This document shows, piece by piece, positions 1-7,514 of a DNA stretch of 24,669 nucleotides (its first letter is position 1; every line of letters begins with the position of its first letter). Source of the stretch: Phycisphaerae bacterium (GTDB lineage: Bacteria > Planctomycetota > Phycisphaerae > UBA1845 > UTPLA1); NCBI GenBank assembly GCA_016935885.1, contig JAFGQA010000390.1, forward strand, positions 1-24,669. The letters are read 5' to 3'. Under the pieces are notes generated by a model. It made no database searches, had not been told where the DNA came from, and saw only the letters and a program-made list of their open reading frames with translations. The translations under genes were made by a program, and so were the position numbers.

Positions 1-86
1 GAATCCCTTCTCGGTCCTGAAGCCGGTGCCGAGAAAGGATTCTCGGCAGAGCGTACAGTCGTTCTATTCGTGAAACGCCGTACTAG
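1..86 (+). repeat. 86-base dispersed repeat, copy 1
   Basis: This block matches 4050-4135 in the same orientation with six mismatches by eye. It contains a perfect 8-base stem with a 4-base loop at 28-47 (arms GCCGAGAA and TTCTCGGC). The stem is identical in both copies and only the loop differs (AGGA against AAGA). The hairpin core is the reverse complement of the core of the palindromes at 10754-10942. The copy begins at the window edge, so it may extend further left. It ends 19 bases before a start codon at 106, and the second copy ends 42 bases before the rhomboid start. It may therefore act in 5' leaders or simply be a REP-like element. Confidence 0.8.
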
Positions 87-105
87 GTCGCGGGAGGATT
101 GTGTA

Positions 106-586
106 ATGGCATTGGCCGGTTTGGGCTCAGTGGCGTCTAGGCTGTCGAAGGCGTCGGAGGCCGCATGCACGCGGTTCGGGATCGTGCCAGTCGGCCAAGG
201 GCGTTTGGATGACGCGCTGTCGGGCGCGATCGACCCGCGGAGGCTGATTGACAACCTGGCCGAGGCGTGGCGGGTCTCGCCGAACGATGCCCGATCGGTC
301 TTGGAGGAGCACGGCTTCGGCGGCGGCCGATGTGGATCTGGTGTTGGCCTTGGCGAGCGCGAAGCGTTGCAGCGAGAAAATGCCCACCGTGCTGATCGTG
401 GTGGATCAGGTGGATTTGACGGTGTCGGCCCGGCTGGGACAGTTGTGGGCAGACACGACGCTCGTGTATTTGCGGCTGATCGGCGTGGACCCGGGCTCGA
501 ATCCGGAGGTCAAGGCGGTCCGGACCCGGGCGGCCGAGTGGCTGGCGAACAAGGCCGAGGCGTTCTCGCTGATCGTCTCGCGCTGA
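106..586 (+). pseudogene. Small hypothetical gene, apparently frameshifted near 310-340
   Basis: I do not recognise the family. An ATG at 106 follows a good ribosome binding site (GGGAGG at 92-97) and opens a coding-like frame through about residue 70, ending with SVLEEHGFG. The protein-like signal then moves to the next frame, which reads ADVDLVLALASAKRCSEK and continues to a TGA at 584-586 with a hydrophobic MPTVLIVVDQVD stretch and an acidic/basic C-terminal part. The two pieces together would make about 160 residues. The shift falls in a GGC-rich run (about 315-328), a place prone to indels or sequencing error. The alternative is a separate 68-residue ORF starting at ATG 380. No function is proposed. 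Confidence 0.4.
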
Positions 587-860
587 GGCGCAGAGGATGC
601 AGAACGCCAAACGATCGCGCCCATCGCCCATCGTGAATGGGGGATTGCCGATCCGTAACTGGGCCCGGTTGGGCTGCGTGGCAATTGATCGCGGAGCCCG
701 CGCCGGTGAGGCTGCGTGGGGCGCGTGAGCGCGTGCAGAGGCGCATGCGGGCGGCCCTCGAGGGTCGGGCACGGGAGGACCCCGGAGGTTTGCCTTGCGT
801 TCTGCTCGCGAGCGTAGAAGGCCTTCTGCCAGTACACGCCGTGGACAGACCTGGCGCATG

Positions 861-878
861 TTAAGATTGTGTTAAGAT
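861..878 (+). promoter_or_regulatory. Candidate Pho box: two 7-base direct repeats at 11-base period
   Basis: TTAAGAT occurs at 861-867 and again at 872-878, separated by four bases. Both copies are preceded by TG, so the repeat is really nine bases. Two 7-base direct repeats with a 4-base spacer is the classical layout of PhoB/PhoP operators, although the bases differ from the E. coli consensus. The next intact gene downstream is the phosphate-uptake pair, but its start is about 530 bases away and a repeat element lies between. Chance or another response regulator remains possible. Confidence 0.35.
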
Positions 879-1024
879 GCGACACCAAGGTTCCAGACCG
901 CCTTGGCGCCTCGCCGGGCGTCTCTCCGGTGGATGGGACGATTCACCGAGCATCCGCTCGCTTGTCCCCACGGACAAGAGGCCCGTGCCACAGTTCCGAA
1001 GCAGCTTCTATCCGCATACCCGGC

Positions 1025-1130
1025 CTAGCAGCCCGTGGCAAAACTGTGGCACCGGCGTCTCGCCGGTGGTTTTCACGGTCAAAAACGGCGTTTCCGAAAC
1101 GCTGTTTTCCATTTTACCACGGGCTGCTAG
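1025..1130 (+). repeat. 106-base element with 14-base terminal inverted repeats (MITE-like), copy 1
   Basis: The ends are exact inverted copies of each other (CTAGCAGCCCGTGG and CCACGGGCTGCTAG). The inside carries a small hairpin ACCGGCG-TCT-CGCCGGT. The reverse complement of 8891-8997 is nearly the same along its whole length, so this is one of two copies in opposite orientation. Size, terminal inverted repeats and lack of coding capacity resemble a non-autonomous miniature transposable element. No clear target-site duplication is visible. Confidence 0.75.
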
Positions 1131-1411
1131 GGTGGCGTCGATTGGGAGCCGCAGTGCGGCGATCTTGCACCAGGGATACCTGTACGAGACAGCGGCATGA
1201 GCATCCCGGTCGTTGAATCCGGAAACGGGTAAGTCAAGCCGGCGCTGCGTGGGTAATCTGGTTTTCCTTGGCAAGTGCCACTTGCCGGGCAAGGTCGGAG
1301 CGGGTATCTACGCGGCCGCGGGCACATCGCCCGAGGATACGCATGCCGAGCTTTGGGCAGCCTGGTGCGGGCGGCTGGCCGGCTCGTGGTTCGTGCGGGC
1401 AGGAGGTAGTT

Positions 1412-2083
1412 ATGGGATTGATCGACGACATGTTTCAGACATCGCCGTTTGAGCCGCTTATGCACCATTTCCAGAAGGTACGCGAGTGCATCATGCTGGT
1501 CCGCCCGATGTTTGAGGCCGCTCGCGACGGGAACTACGACGGGCTGCAGCGGTTGATTCAGCAGGTGTTCAAACGAGAGCATGAAGCGGACATCATCAAG
1601 GACGATATCCGTCGAACCATCCCGCGGAGCTTCTTCCTGCCGGTCTATCGTGGAGACCTATTGGGCTACCTGAAGCTTCAGGACGACATGGCCGACGAGG
1701 TCGAGGACCTGGCGATCCTGCTGACCATCAAGCGGCTGGCCATGCCGCCGAAGCTGGTGGACGAGCTCTTCGGCTATGTCGACACGGTGTTGCAGACCTG
1801 CGAGAGGGCCCGTGTGATGAACGAGCACCTACGGGACCTGGTGAGGCGCGGGTTCCGCGCCGACAAGGCCAACGAGGTGTTCGATATGATCCGGTCGGTC
1901 GAGAAGGCCGAATGGGAGGCGGACAAGGCTCAGTATGCGTTGAGCAAGTCGTTGTTTGCGATGGAGGACGAGATCAAGCCGACGGACCTGATGTTGTGGT
2001 GGCGGATCTTCCTGGAGCTTGGCCGGCTGGCCAACCACGCGGAGAATATGGCCGATCGCCTGCGGCGGATGCTGTCGCAATGA
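1412..2083 (+). CDS. DUF47/PhoU-like phosphate transport accessory protein
   Basis: This 223-residue, mostly helical protein belongs to the DUF47 (PhoU_div) family, cytoplasmic proteins usually encoded beside PiT phosphate permeases and thought to regulate them. PhoU-type acidic motifs are visible: EHEAD near residues 57-61 and DDMADEVED near 92-100, typical of metal-binding three-helix bundles. Length is normal for the family. The ATG at 1412 was chosen because AGGAGG lies at 1401-1406 at ideal spacing; an upstream in-frame start at 1268 would add repeat-like sequence with no family match. The PiT permease follows on the same strand after about 180 bases, so the two are probably co-transcribed. 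Family assignment is firm; the regulatory role is inferred from family context. Confidence 0.9.
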   Translation: MGLIDDMFQTSPFEPLMHHFQKVRECIMLVRPMFEAARDGNYDGLQRLIQQVFKREHEADIIKDDIRRTIPRSFFLPVYRGDLLGYLKLQDDMADEVEDLAILLTIKRLAMPPKLVDELFGYVDTVLQTCERARVMNEHLRDLVRRGFRADKANEVFDMIRSVEKAEWEADKAQYALSKSLFAMEDEIKPTDLMLWWRIFLELGRLANHAENMADRLRRMLSQ

Positions 2084-2261
2084 ATCCGCCAGGTATTGGG
2101 GATGTGCGGTAGTCTTGGAAAAAGCCCTCAACGAGTGAGAAGACGCAAGTGGCGGCCTTGCCGTCTGGCCGTTTCGACAGCCTTGCTGTCGGGTGGGTAG
2201 AGCCATTTTCGAAGCACTCCTTCTTGCACAGACGGGTACGGGCACTGGTGTAGCCGGACAC

Positions 2262-3827
2262 ATGACGCCGTTCCTGTACGCCGCCGCGATCCTTGCGGTC
2301 GTGATGCTCCTGTGGGATACGATCGAGGTCGGCCGCAACGACGCAGCCAACATCGTCAACGCCGTCTTCGGTTCGAGGATACTCACCAGGGAATGGGCGG
2401 TTCGCGTTGCCGGGGCCGGGGTGATCCTGGGTGCGTATCTGTCCTCGGACGTCATCGAGACGGCGAGGAAGGGGATCTTCAGTCCTGCGCTGTTCACGGT
2501 GGAGCAGGCGTTGGCGATTTACATCTCGGTCTACCTGGTTGACACCATCCTGTTGTACAGCTACTCGGCATTCGGGATGCCCGTGAGCACGACGATGACG
2601 CTCGTATTCGAGCTGCTGGGCGCTTCGCTGTTCCTCGGCGCGCTGCGCGACGGAGAACCCGTGAACGCCGTCAAATGGGCCAAAGCCGGGACGGTGATGC
2701 TCGCAATCATCTGTTCAATCGCAATGGCTGGCGCGATGGGGTTTATCCTCCAGCGCGCGGCCCGCGGAGCCATACGCGACAAATGGTCCAGCTTGCCGAT
2801 GCTGTTGCAACACGGCGGTTGGGCCGGCGGCGGGCTGATGGCAGGCCTGTGCTACTTCATGATGGTCAAGGGTGGGGCGAACGTCGAGGCCATCGCGGCG
2901 CTCAAAGAGTTCTTGAAGGACACGTTCGCGGAATACGACGCACTGATGTCCATCATCACCTTGTGGGTCTTCTTCGCGATTCTGATTCACTTCTCGCTGG
3001 TCATCTACGGCAGACGTGCCGCCCGGTGTCTGTTTCCGGTGCTCACCGTCATCGGGATGTTGTGTATGGCATTTGCGTTCGGGCAAAACGACTTGGCGAA
3101 TTGTGCATCGCCCGGCCTGGCGGCCATTGAATTGATTAAAGGCAAACTGAGGGGGATGGATACGGCCGCCGCGACCGAGGTGCCGATCGCCTGGTGGATG
3201 TTGCTGGTCTGCGGTGCTCTTCTCGTTGTGGGTATGACGACCGTGAATGCGCGCCGGGTGACCCGGGCAGAGGTGCGAACGGGCAGCGCGGGCGATCGCG
3301 TCAAGTTGTGGGCCCCGCAATGGTGCATCGGACTGGCCACGCTTATTTTGCGGACTCGGCGGGAAGCGCCGTCGCTCGCCCCGGCCATCACGAAGACACG
3401 AGGAGGCAGGACGATGCACTACGACCCCTTGCGGGCCTGCGTCATCGTCTGCGTGTCGGCATGCGTGATCGCCACGGCGTCATCGCTGGCCCTGCCGGTC
3501 TCGACCACATACGTTGCCTTTGCCGCCGTCGTGGCCACAGGGATGGCGGATCGCATCTTCGTCCGTGGCGACGCCGCGTTGAAGCTGGGGCGGGCGATTT
3601 GGGTCGTCATGAGTTGGTTCCTCGCCGCCTTGATAGCAACGCTCGTCACTGGCGTTGTGTGCCTGGTTGTGTACTACACGGGCGTGGTGGGCATGGTGCT
3701 GTGCGTCGCGGCGAACCTACTGGTCCGGAGGATTGTCAAGCGCCGGGCCGACGCCCAAGAGGAGCGTGTCCGCCGCGAGGCCGAAGAACGCATGCACCCG
3801 GAGGAGTTCGCAACGGAAGACGAGTAA
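2262..3827 (+). CDS. pit: PiT-family inorganic phosphate permease
   Basis: This integral membrane protein is predicted to import phosphate (or metal-phosphate) with a cation gradient. It has the two inverted halves of the PiT family (PF01384). The first half carries GRNDAAN and GMPVSTT; the second carries GQNDLANC and ALPVSTT. About ten to twelve hydrophobic helices are visible, with a charged cytoplasmic loop between the halves and a charged Arg/Glu-rich C-terminus. From ATG 2262 the protein is 521 residues, normal for the family. A GTG at 2193 would add 23 residues; neither start has a strong ribosome binding site. The DUF47 gene just upstream is the usual partner. Low-affinity phosphate uptake is the most likely role. 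Confidence 0.9.
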   Translation: MTPFLYAAAILAVVMLLWDTIEVGRNDAANIVNAVFGSRILTREWAVRVAGAGVILGAYLSSDVIETARKGIFSPALFTVEQALAIYISVYLVDTILLYSYSAFGMPVSTTMTLVFELLGASLFLGALRDGEPVNAVKWAKAGTVMLAIICSIAMAGAMGFILQRAARGAIRDKWSSLPMLLQHGGWAGGGLMAGLCYFMMVKGGANVEAIAALKEFLKDTFAEYDALMSIITLWVFFAILIHFSLVIYGRRAARCLFPVLTVIGMLCMAFAFGQNDLANCASPGLAAIELIKGKLRGMDTAAATEVPIAWWMLLVCGALLVVGMTTVNARRVTRAEVRTGSAGDRVKLWAPQWCIGLATLILRTRREAPSLAPAITKTRGGRTMHYDPLRACVIVCVSACVIATASSLALPVSTTYVAFAAVVATGMADRIFVRGDAALKLGRAIWVVMSWFLAALIATLVTGVVCLVVYYTGVVGMVLCVAANLLVRRIVKRRADAQEERVRREAEERMHPEEFATEDE

Positions 3828-4177
3828 GCCCGCCCACTGGCTGCCCCAATCCAGATGACCGTTTGACTCAGATTCGGCTTGCCAATGGGCTCGAGTGCGG
3901 CTTGCCGTTTGGCGGATGACGAAGCCATCGAGTTGTCATGGTTTGCCAGGCCACGTACGGCGCACTACGATTCCTGCAACGAGAGAAATGGGGCGATCGG
4001 AACCCAGTACCGCGTTTCACAGGAAACGCGACTACGATTGCTGGACCGAGAATCCCGTCTCGGTCCTGAAGCCGGTGCCGAGAAAAGATTCTCGGCAGAG
4101 CGTACAGTCGTTCTGTTTGTGAAACACGGTACTAGCTCCTTTCTCTCCGCGATTGTCTCTGCCGGAGCGAAGCCTCC
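3828..4177. other. Gap without a gene; hairpins and repeats
   Basis: No protein-like ORF is present. A perfect 8-base stem with loop ACAG lies at 4011-4030 (CGCGTTTC / GAAACGCG). A degenerate 20-base direct repeat beginning ACTACGATT occurs at 3964-3983 and 4031-4050. The motif GGCTTGCCGTTTGGCGG near 3899-3915 is shared with 9193-9209 and 10504-10520. The second copy of the 86-base repeat follows at 4050-4135. Confidence 0.6.
4050..4135 (+). repeat. 86-base dispersed repeat, copy 2
   Basis: About 80 of 86 bases match positions 1-86. The hairpin at 4077-4096 (GCCGAGAA / TTCTCGGC) is preserved exactly. A second stem, CCGAGA / TCTCGG, is seen at 4046-4063. The block ends 42 bases before the rhomboid start codon. 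Confidence 0.8.
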
Positions 4178-5005
4178 ATGTTCCCAATTCGTGGTCAGAA
4201 CCCAACGAGCTCGACGGCGTACGCGACGATTGGGCTGATCGTTGTCAACTGCCTGGTGTTCTTCCTGGAGCTGCAAGGGCTCACGGCAGTCGATCAGGAG
4301 GTGATCTGGAAGTACGGTTACGTACCCGCCGAACTCATTCACGGCTCCGAGAAGGTCGGGCAGGAGTTGCGGGCGGCCCAGCGACAGATGCAGCCGACCA
4401 TCGCCCGAGACGGGCGGACAGGTCGTCTTGTCATTATTCCGCCGAGACGGCTGCCCATCGAGGCGGCGACGGCCATCCCCGCGTGGATCAACATCTTCAC
4501 ATGCATGTTTCTGCACGGCGGGTGGATGCACCTGATCGGGAACATGCTCTATTTGTGGATATTCGGCAAGAACATCGAGGACAGGCTGGGCCCGGTCCTG
4601 TTCATCGTCTTCTACATCGGCACCGGCGTGGTGGGTAACCTCGGGCACACGCTGCTCAGTGGTGGGTATATGCCGCTTGTTGGGGCCAGCGGGGCGATCA
4701 GCGGGGTGATGGGGGCGTATATTCTCCTATTCCCGCGTGCCAGGATCCTGGCCATCTGGCCGATTGGATGGTACCCAGCCACGATCAGCCTGCCGGCGTG
4801 GGTTTTTCTTGGAGTCTACTTCGTCATCCAGAATCTGTATCCGGCGTCGTTCGGTGCAGGTGAAGGCAACGTCGCCTATTGGGCCCACATCGGCGGCTTC
4901 GCCTCGGGCATGGCGCTGATCTACGTGTTTCCCCACCGAAAGCGCCCACCCGCGGCCCAGCCTGCCTACGACCCCGACAAGGATGATGCGGATTTCGTTA
5001 TCTGA
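4178..5005 (+). CDS. Rhomboid-family intramembrane serine protease
   Basis: The 275-residue membrane protein has the rhomboid catalytic dyad: Ser171 in GASGAISG and His237 in AHIGGF. The upstream HxxxN motif (His118, Asn122 in HLIGNML) that forms the oxyanion region is also present. About six hydrophobic helices are visible, beginning with residues 16-31. Rhomboids cut single transmembrane segments of other proteins within the membrane. A polar insertion of roughly 50 residues (about 50-100) follows helix 1, as in many bacterial rhomboids. The C-terminus is a short Pro/Asp-rich tail. The ATG at 4178 gives the expected short cytoplasmic N-terminus, though the ribosome binding site is weak. It converges with the next gene. 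The substrate is unknown. Confidence 0.92.
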   Translation: MFPIRGQNPTSSTAYATIGLIVVNCLVFFLELQGLTAVDQEVIWKYGYVPAELIHGSEKVGQELRAAQRQMQPTIARDGRTGRLVIIPPRRLPIEAATAIPAWINIFTCMFLHGGWMHLIGNMLYLWIFGKNIEDRLGPVLFIVFYIGTGVVGNLGHTLLSGGYMPLVGASGAISGVMGAYILLFPRARILAIWPIGWYPATISLPAWVFLGVYFVIQNLYPASFGAGEGNVAYWAHIGGFASGMALIYVFPHRKRPPAAQPAYDPDKDDADFVI

Positions 5006-5048
5006 ATCCTTTGGTAATCCGCCACTTCCCGCCGCGTTTGCCGCTCAG

Positions 5049-6011
5049 TTATGATTCATTCACACAGTGCAGCACCTTGGCGCTGGTCTTGAACTCGCGG
5101 ACGATGTGGACGGCCTCCTCGGCAACGGCTTCCTGGGCTTGGTCGGTCGAGGCGCCGATGTGGTGCGTGCCGTAGAAGTTGGGCAGGTCCTTGATCTCGC
5201 CGGTGAACTCGCCCTTTGTGCTCGACGGCTCGCTGGCATAGACATCGCACGCCGCCGCGGCGATCTTCTTCTCCTTCAGGGCCTTGATCAGCGCCGGCTC
5301 GTCGACCACGCTGCCTCGGCAGGTGTTGACCAGGAAGGCGTGCGGCTGCATGAGGCCAAGGCATCGCTCGTCGATCAACCCTTTCGTCTCGGGTAGCTCC
5401 GGCACGTGCAGCGTCACGATGTCGGCGCGTCCCAGCAGGTCGTCCAGCTCGACGCGCTCGACGTTGTCCATCTTGTCGAACTCCGGCGCGGGGATAACGT
5501 CGTGGTAGAGGATTCGCATCTCGAACGCGAGCGCCCGCCGGGCGACCAGTTGACCGATCTGGCCCATACCGACAATGCCGAGCGTTCGCCCCTTGAGGCC
5601 TCGGGCCTTGCCGTACAGCTTCTTGTCCCATGCGCCCCGGCGCAGGTCGTTGACGTTGTCGACGATGTGGCGATCCAAGGCCATGATCAAGCCCATGGTC
5701 AACTCGGCCACCGCGGTGGAGTTCAGGCCGGGGCAGTTACAGACCTTGATGCCACGCTGGCGGGCATGGTCGATGTCGATCGTGTTGTAGCCCGAGCCGG
5801 CGCGGAGGACCACTTTGAGCGTGTCGGTGGCGCCAAGGTGTTCGGGCTCCACGCGCGTCGAGCGGACTATCAGGACGGCCGGCTTGAACTCTCGCAGCGC
5901 CTCGACCAAGGCGGCCTCCTTCAGGTCCGGCTCCAGCAGGATCTCGCAGCCCATCTCCTTGAGTTGATCGATGCCCGCAGCCTCGAACTTGTCCGCGATC
6001 AGTACCTTCAT
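5049..6011 (-). CDS. serA: D-3-phosphoglycerate dehydrogenase-like 2-hydroxyacid dehydrogenase, short form
   Basis: This is a D-isomer-specific 2-hydroxyacid dehydrogenase, cytosolic and NAD-dependent. The best match by motif is phosphoglycerate dehydrogenase, the first step of serine synthesis. The Rossmann motif GMGQIG is at 148-153. The catalytic residues are Arg232 (NTCRG), Glu261 (SEP) and His284 (HHIGAST). At 320 residues it lacks the C-terminal ACT domain that gives serine feedback inhibition in longer SerA proteins. The ATG at 6011 was chosen over 6032 because GAGGTG sits about six bases before it and MKVLIADK is a typical family start. GxGxxG and the triad make the enzyme class firm; the exact substrate is less certain, and other hydroxyacid dehydrogenases remain possible. 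Confidence 0.85.
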   Translation of the reverse strand: MKVLIADKFEAAGIDQLKEMGCEILLEPDLKEAALVEALREFKPAVLIVRSTRVEPEHLGATDTLKVVLRAGSGYNTIDIDHARQRGIKVCNCPGLNSTAVAELTMGLIMALDRHIVDNVNDLRRGAWDKKLYGKARGLKGRTLGIVGMGQIGQLVARRALAFEMRILYHDVIPAPEFDKMDNVERVELDDLLGRADIVTLHVPELPETKGLIDERCLGLMQPHAFLVNTCRGSVVDEPALIKALKEKKIAAAACDVYASEPSSTKGEFTGEIKDLPNFYGTHHIGASTDQAQEAVAEEAVHIVREFKTSAKVLHCVNES

Positions 6012-6241
6012 GTTGCACCTCGTGTAAGCCAATCACCGTCGAGCACAACGCGCGACGAGAAGTCGGCAAACGCCGTGCCACGAACTCACGCGGCCCAGGC
6101 GTCGTTGGGCATTCAGTCGGCGTGTGGCCTGGCGTGTGGCCGTGAATCTCCCCACCGAAGGCACCATTGTCGGTTCAAGTGCCGCGGAGCACAACCGGCG
6201 CCGGCTTGCATGGGGCCGAACAGGGTCCGTGAAGGTTCAGG

Positions 6242-6352
6242 CACGTGCCTGGCAGCTTGCCTGCCAGTGTGTGTGCCCCGTGCGCCCACCAGAGAGACCG
6301 CACTGGCGGACAAGCCGCCAGTGGCACCCAGAATCGAATGCCGCCGCCTGTC
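6242..6352 (+). repeat. Two-hairpin dispersed element, copy 1
   Basis: The reverse complement of about 24198-24302 matches almost throughout, including the middle GTGCGCCCACCAGAGAGACC segment. Two stem-loops flank the middle: CTGGCAG / CTGCCAG (loop CTTGC) at about 6249-6267, and a perfect 9-base stem CACTGGCGG / CCGCCAGTG (loop ACAAG) at 6301-6323. The second hairpin recurs at 9115-9137. No coding capacity is seen. Confidence 0.75.
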
Positions 6353-6390
6353 GCACCCGGAATCGAATGACGCCGAAAGTGTCACGGACG

Positions 6391-6476
6391 CGGCCACACG
6401 AGGGACGACCCGGCCGCACAAGGGACGACCCGGCCGCACAAGGGACGACCCGGCCGCACAAGGGACGACCCGGCCG
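6391..6476 (+). repeat. 20-base tandem repeat, about 4.3 copies
   Basis: The unit AGGGACGACC + CGGCCGCACA is repeated exactly at 6401-6420, 6421-6440 and 6441-6460, then 16 more bases to 6476. A diverged partial unit precedes it (6391-6400). There are no spacers, so it is not a CRISPR. It lies about 130 bases upstream of the acyltransferase start. Units are identical, which suggests recent expansion. Confidence 0.9.
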
Positions 6477-6609
6477 AATTGACGCCCCTTCGATCAAGGC
6501 TAACAATGTGGATGTTCCCACAGTCGACTTCTGAAATGCGCGACCACTCAACAGTTCCGCCGGATGGGCCGTTCGGCCCGCCTGCCGACGCATCTGACAA
6601 GGTGCAGAC

Positions 6610-7413
6610 ATGAGCAAGACCAACGCGAGACCCCACGATCCCAGACTCGGCATCCAGGCGCTGGTGTTCCTCGACGGGTTTGTCCGTCTGTTCATCTGGT
6701 CCAGTTCGATTGCCTTGAGCATTGCCGTGTTTACGGCCTGCGACGCCTGGCCACGGCACCCCATCCAGGGCGCGGACCTGAGCACCGCCTGGCTGTGGGG
6801 CCAGAAGCTCACGCACTTGGTGTTGCTGTACAACGTCTTCTACGTGGCCCACTTGGTGGTCTTCCGCCTACCGATCCCGACGCCGAAGGAAGGCCGTTAC
6901 GAGATCGGTCCCGGCAAGAAGCTCGACCGGCAACTGATCTACTCCGCCTTGATCGGCGTGCTGACCAAGGCCAGGCTCAAGGCCCCGTTTCCGGGCTTCC
7001 TCGTGTTCCACATCGCCAATCTGCCGCCGATGCGCTGGCTCATGGGGCCGATCTTCGGGCCGAGGTCGCGCTCGTGCTACGTCACAGATCCGATCATCGC
7101 CGACCCGCACCTCGTTACGATTGGGCGCAACGTCGTTGTCGGCTTCGACGCGGCCATCGGGGCACACTACCAGGATCGGGAATCGGTGGTGATCAAACGG
7201 AGCGTCATCGAGGATGACGTCGTGATCGGGGCGATGTCGCAACTGAACGGAGTCCACGTCAAGCGCGGCGCCGTCATCGGCGGAGGTGCCGTTCTCCTCC
7301 CGGGCAGCGTGGTCGGCGAGAACGAGTACTGGGCCGGCAACCCGGCCCGCCGGCGCCGCGTCCTGCCGCCGCCTGGTGAGCGGGAAGAGGTCGAGAACGA
7401 CGTGGGAGTATAG
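6610..7413 (+). CDS. Membrane-associated hexapeptide-repeat (left-handed beta-helix) acyltransferase
   Basis: The 267-residue protein has two hydrophobic segments in the N-terminal part (about 27-45 and 62-85). The C-terminal half from about residue 160 has imperfect hexapeptide repeats, for example VTIGRNVVVGFDAAIG and VIEDDVVIGAMSQLNGVHVKRG. Such repeats form the left-handed beta-helix of acetyl- and acyltransferases, often acting on sugars, with a catalytic His in the coil region. It ends with the family-typical AGNPARRRR loop before a charged tail. The acceptor cannot be told from sequence; cell-envelope polysaccharide is plausible given the membrane helices. The ATG at 6610 follows a modest AAGGTG. 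A response-regulator gene follows after about 100 bases. Confidence 0.8.
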   Translation: MSKTNARPHDPRLGIQALVFLDGFVRLFIWSSSIALSIAVFTACDAWPRHPIQGADLSTAWLWGQKLTHLVLLYNVFYVAHLVVFRLPIPTPKEGRYEIGPGKKLDRQLIYSALIGVLTKARLKAPFPGFLVFHIANLPPMRWLMGPIFGPRSRSCYVTDPIIADPHLVTIGRNVVVGFDAAIGAHYQDRESVVIKRSVIEDDVVIGAMSQLNGVHVKRGAVIGGGAVLLPGSVVGENEYWAGNPARRRRVLPPPGEREEVENDVGV

Positions 7414-7514
7414 GAGACCCCAAGGGGCCGCACGGACTGAGGCCGGCGAGTCTTCGCGGGACGAAAGCCCTTCTTTGTCAACAGTGGTCAGTTTGACTAC
7501 GATTGAGCGTCGCC

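Larger units (their letters stand above)
587..1411. other. Gap without a recognisable gene; hairpins, repeat element and candidate operator
   Basis: No ORF here looks protein-coding. The stretch holds the candidate Pho box at 861-878 and the terminal-inverted-repeat element at 1025-1130, both listed separately. It also has a perfect 7-base stem at 961-978 (CTTGTCC / GGACAAG, loop CCAC) and another at 1270-1286 (GGCAAGT / ACTTGCC, loop GCC). The strong Shine-Dalgarno of the next gene is at 1401-1406. It probably contains the promoter of the phosphate genes, but no clear -35/-10 pair was identified. Confidence 0.6.
6012..6609. other. 598-base gap made largely of repeats
   Basis: No protein-like ORF is supported. 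This is the divergent region between the dehydrogenase (-) and the acyltransferase (+), so promoters for both should lie here, but none stands out. It holds a two-hairpin dispersed element (6242-6352), a 29-base-period direct repeat with ACCC and GAATCGAATG cores (6324-6346 and 6353-6375), and a 20-base tandem array (6391-6476). Confidence 0.6.

Noticed and set aside
6391..6476. 20-base tandem repeats considered as CRISPR
   Set aside because: Units are directly adjacent with no spacers.
5406..6482. Long + strand ORF opposite the phosphoglycerate dehydrogenase-like gene
   Set aside because: It is the antisense shadow of a gene with clear motifs, and its tail is the 20-base tandem repeat.
7477..7497. 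GTCAA-N11-TTGAC inverted pair before the response-regulator gene as an operator
   Set aside because: Arms are only five bases and such pairs are expected by chance; no second site seen.
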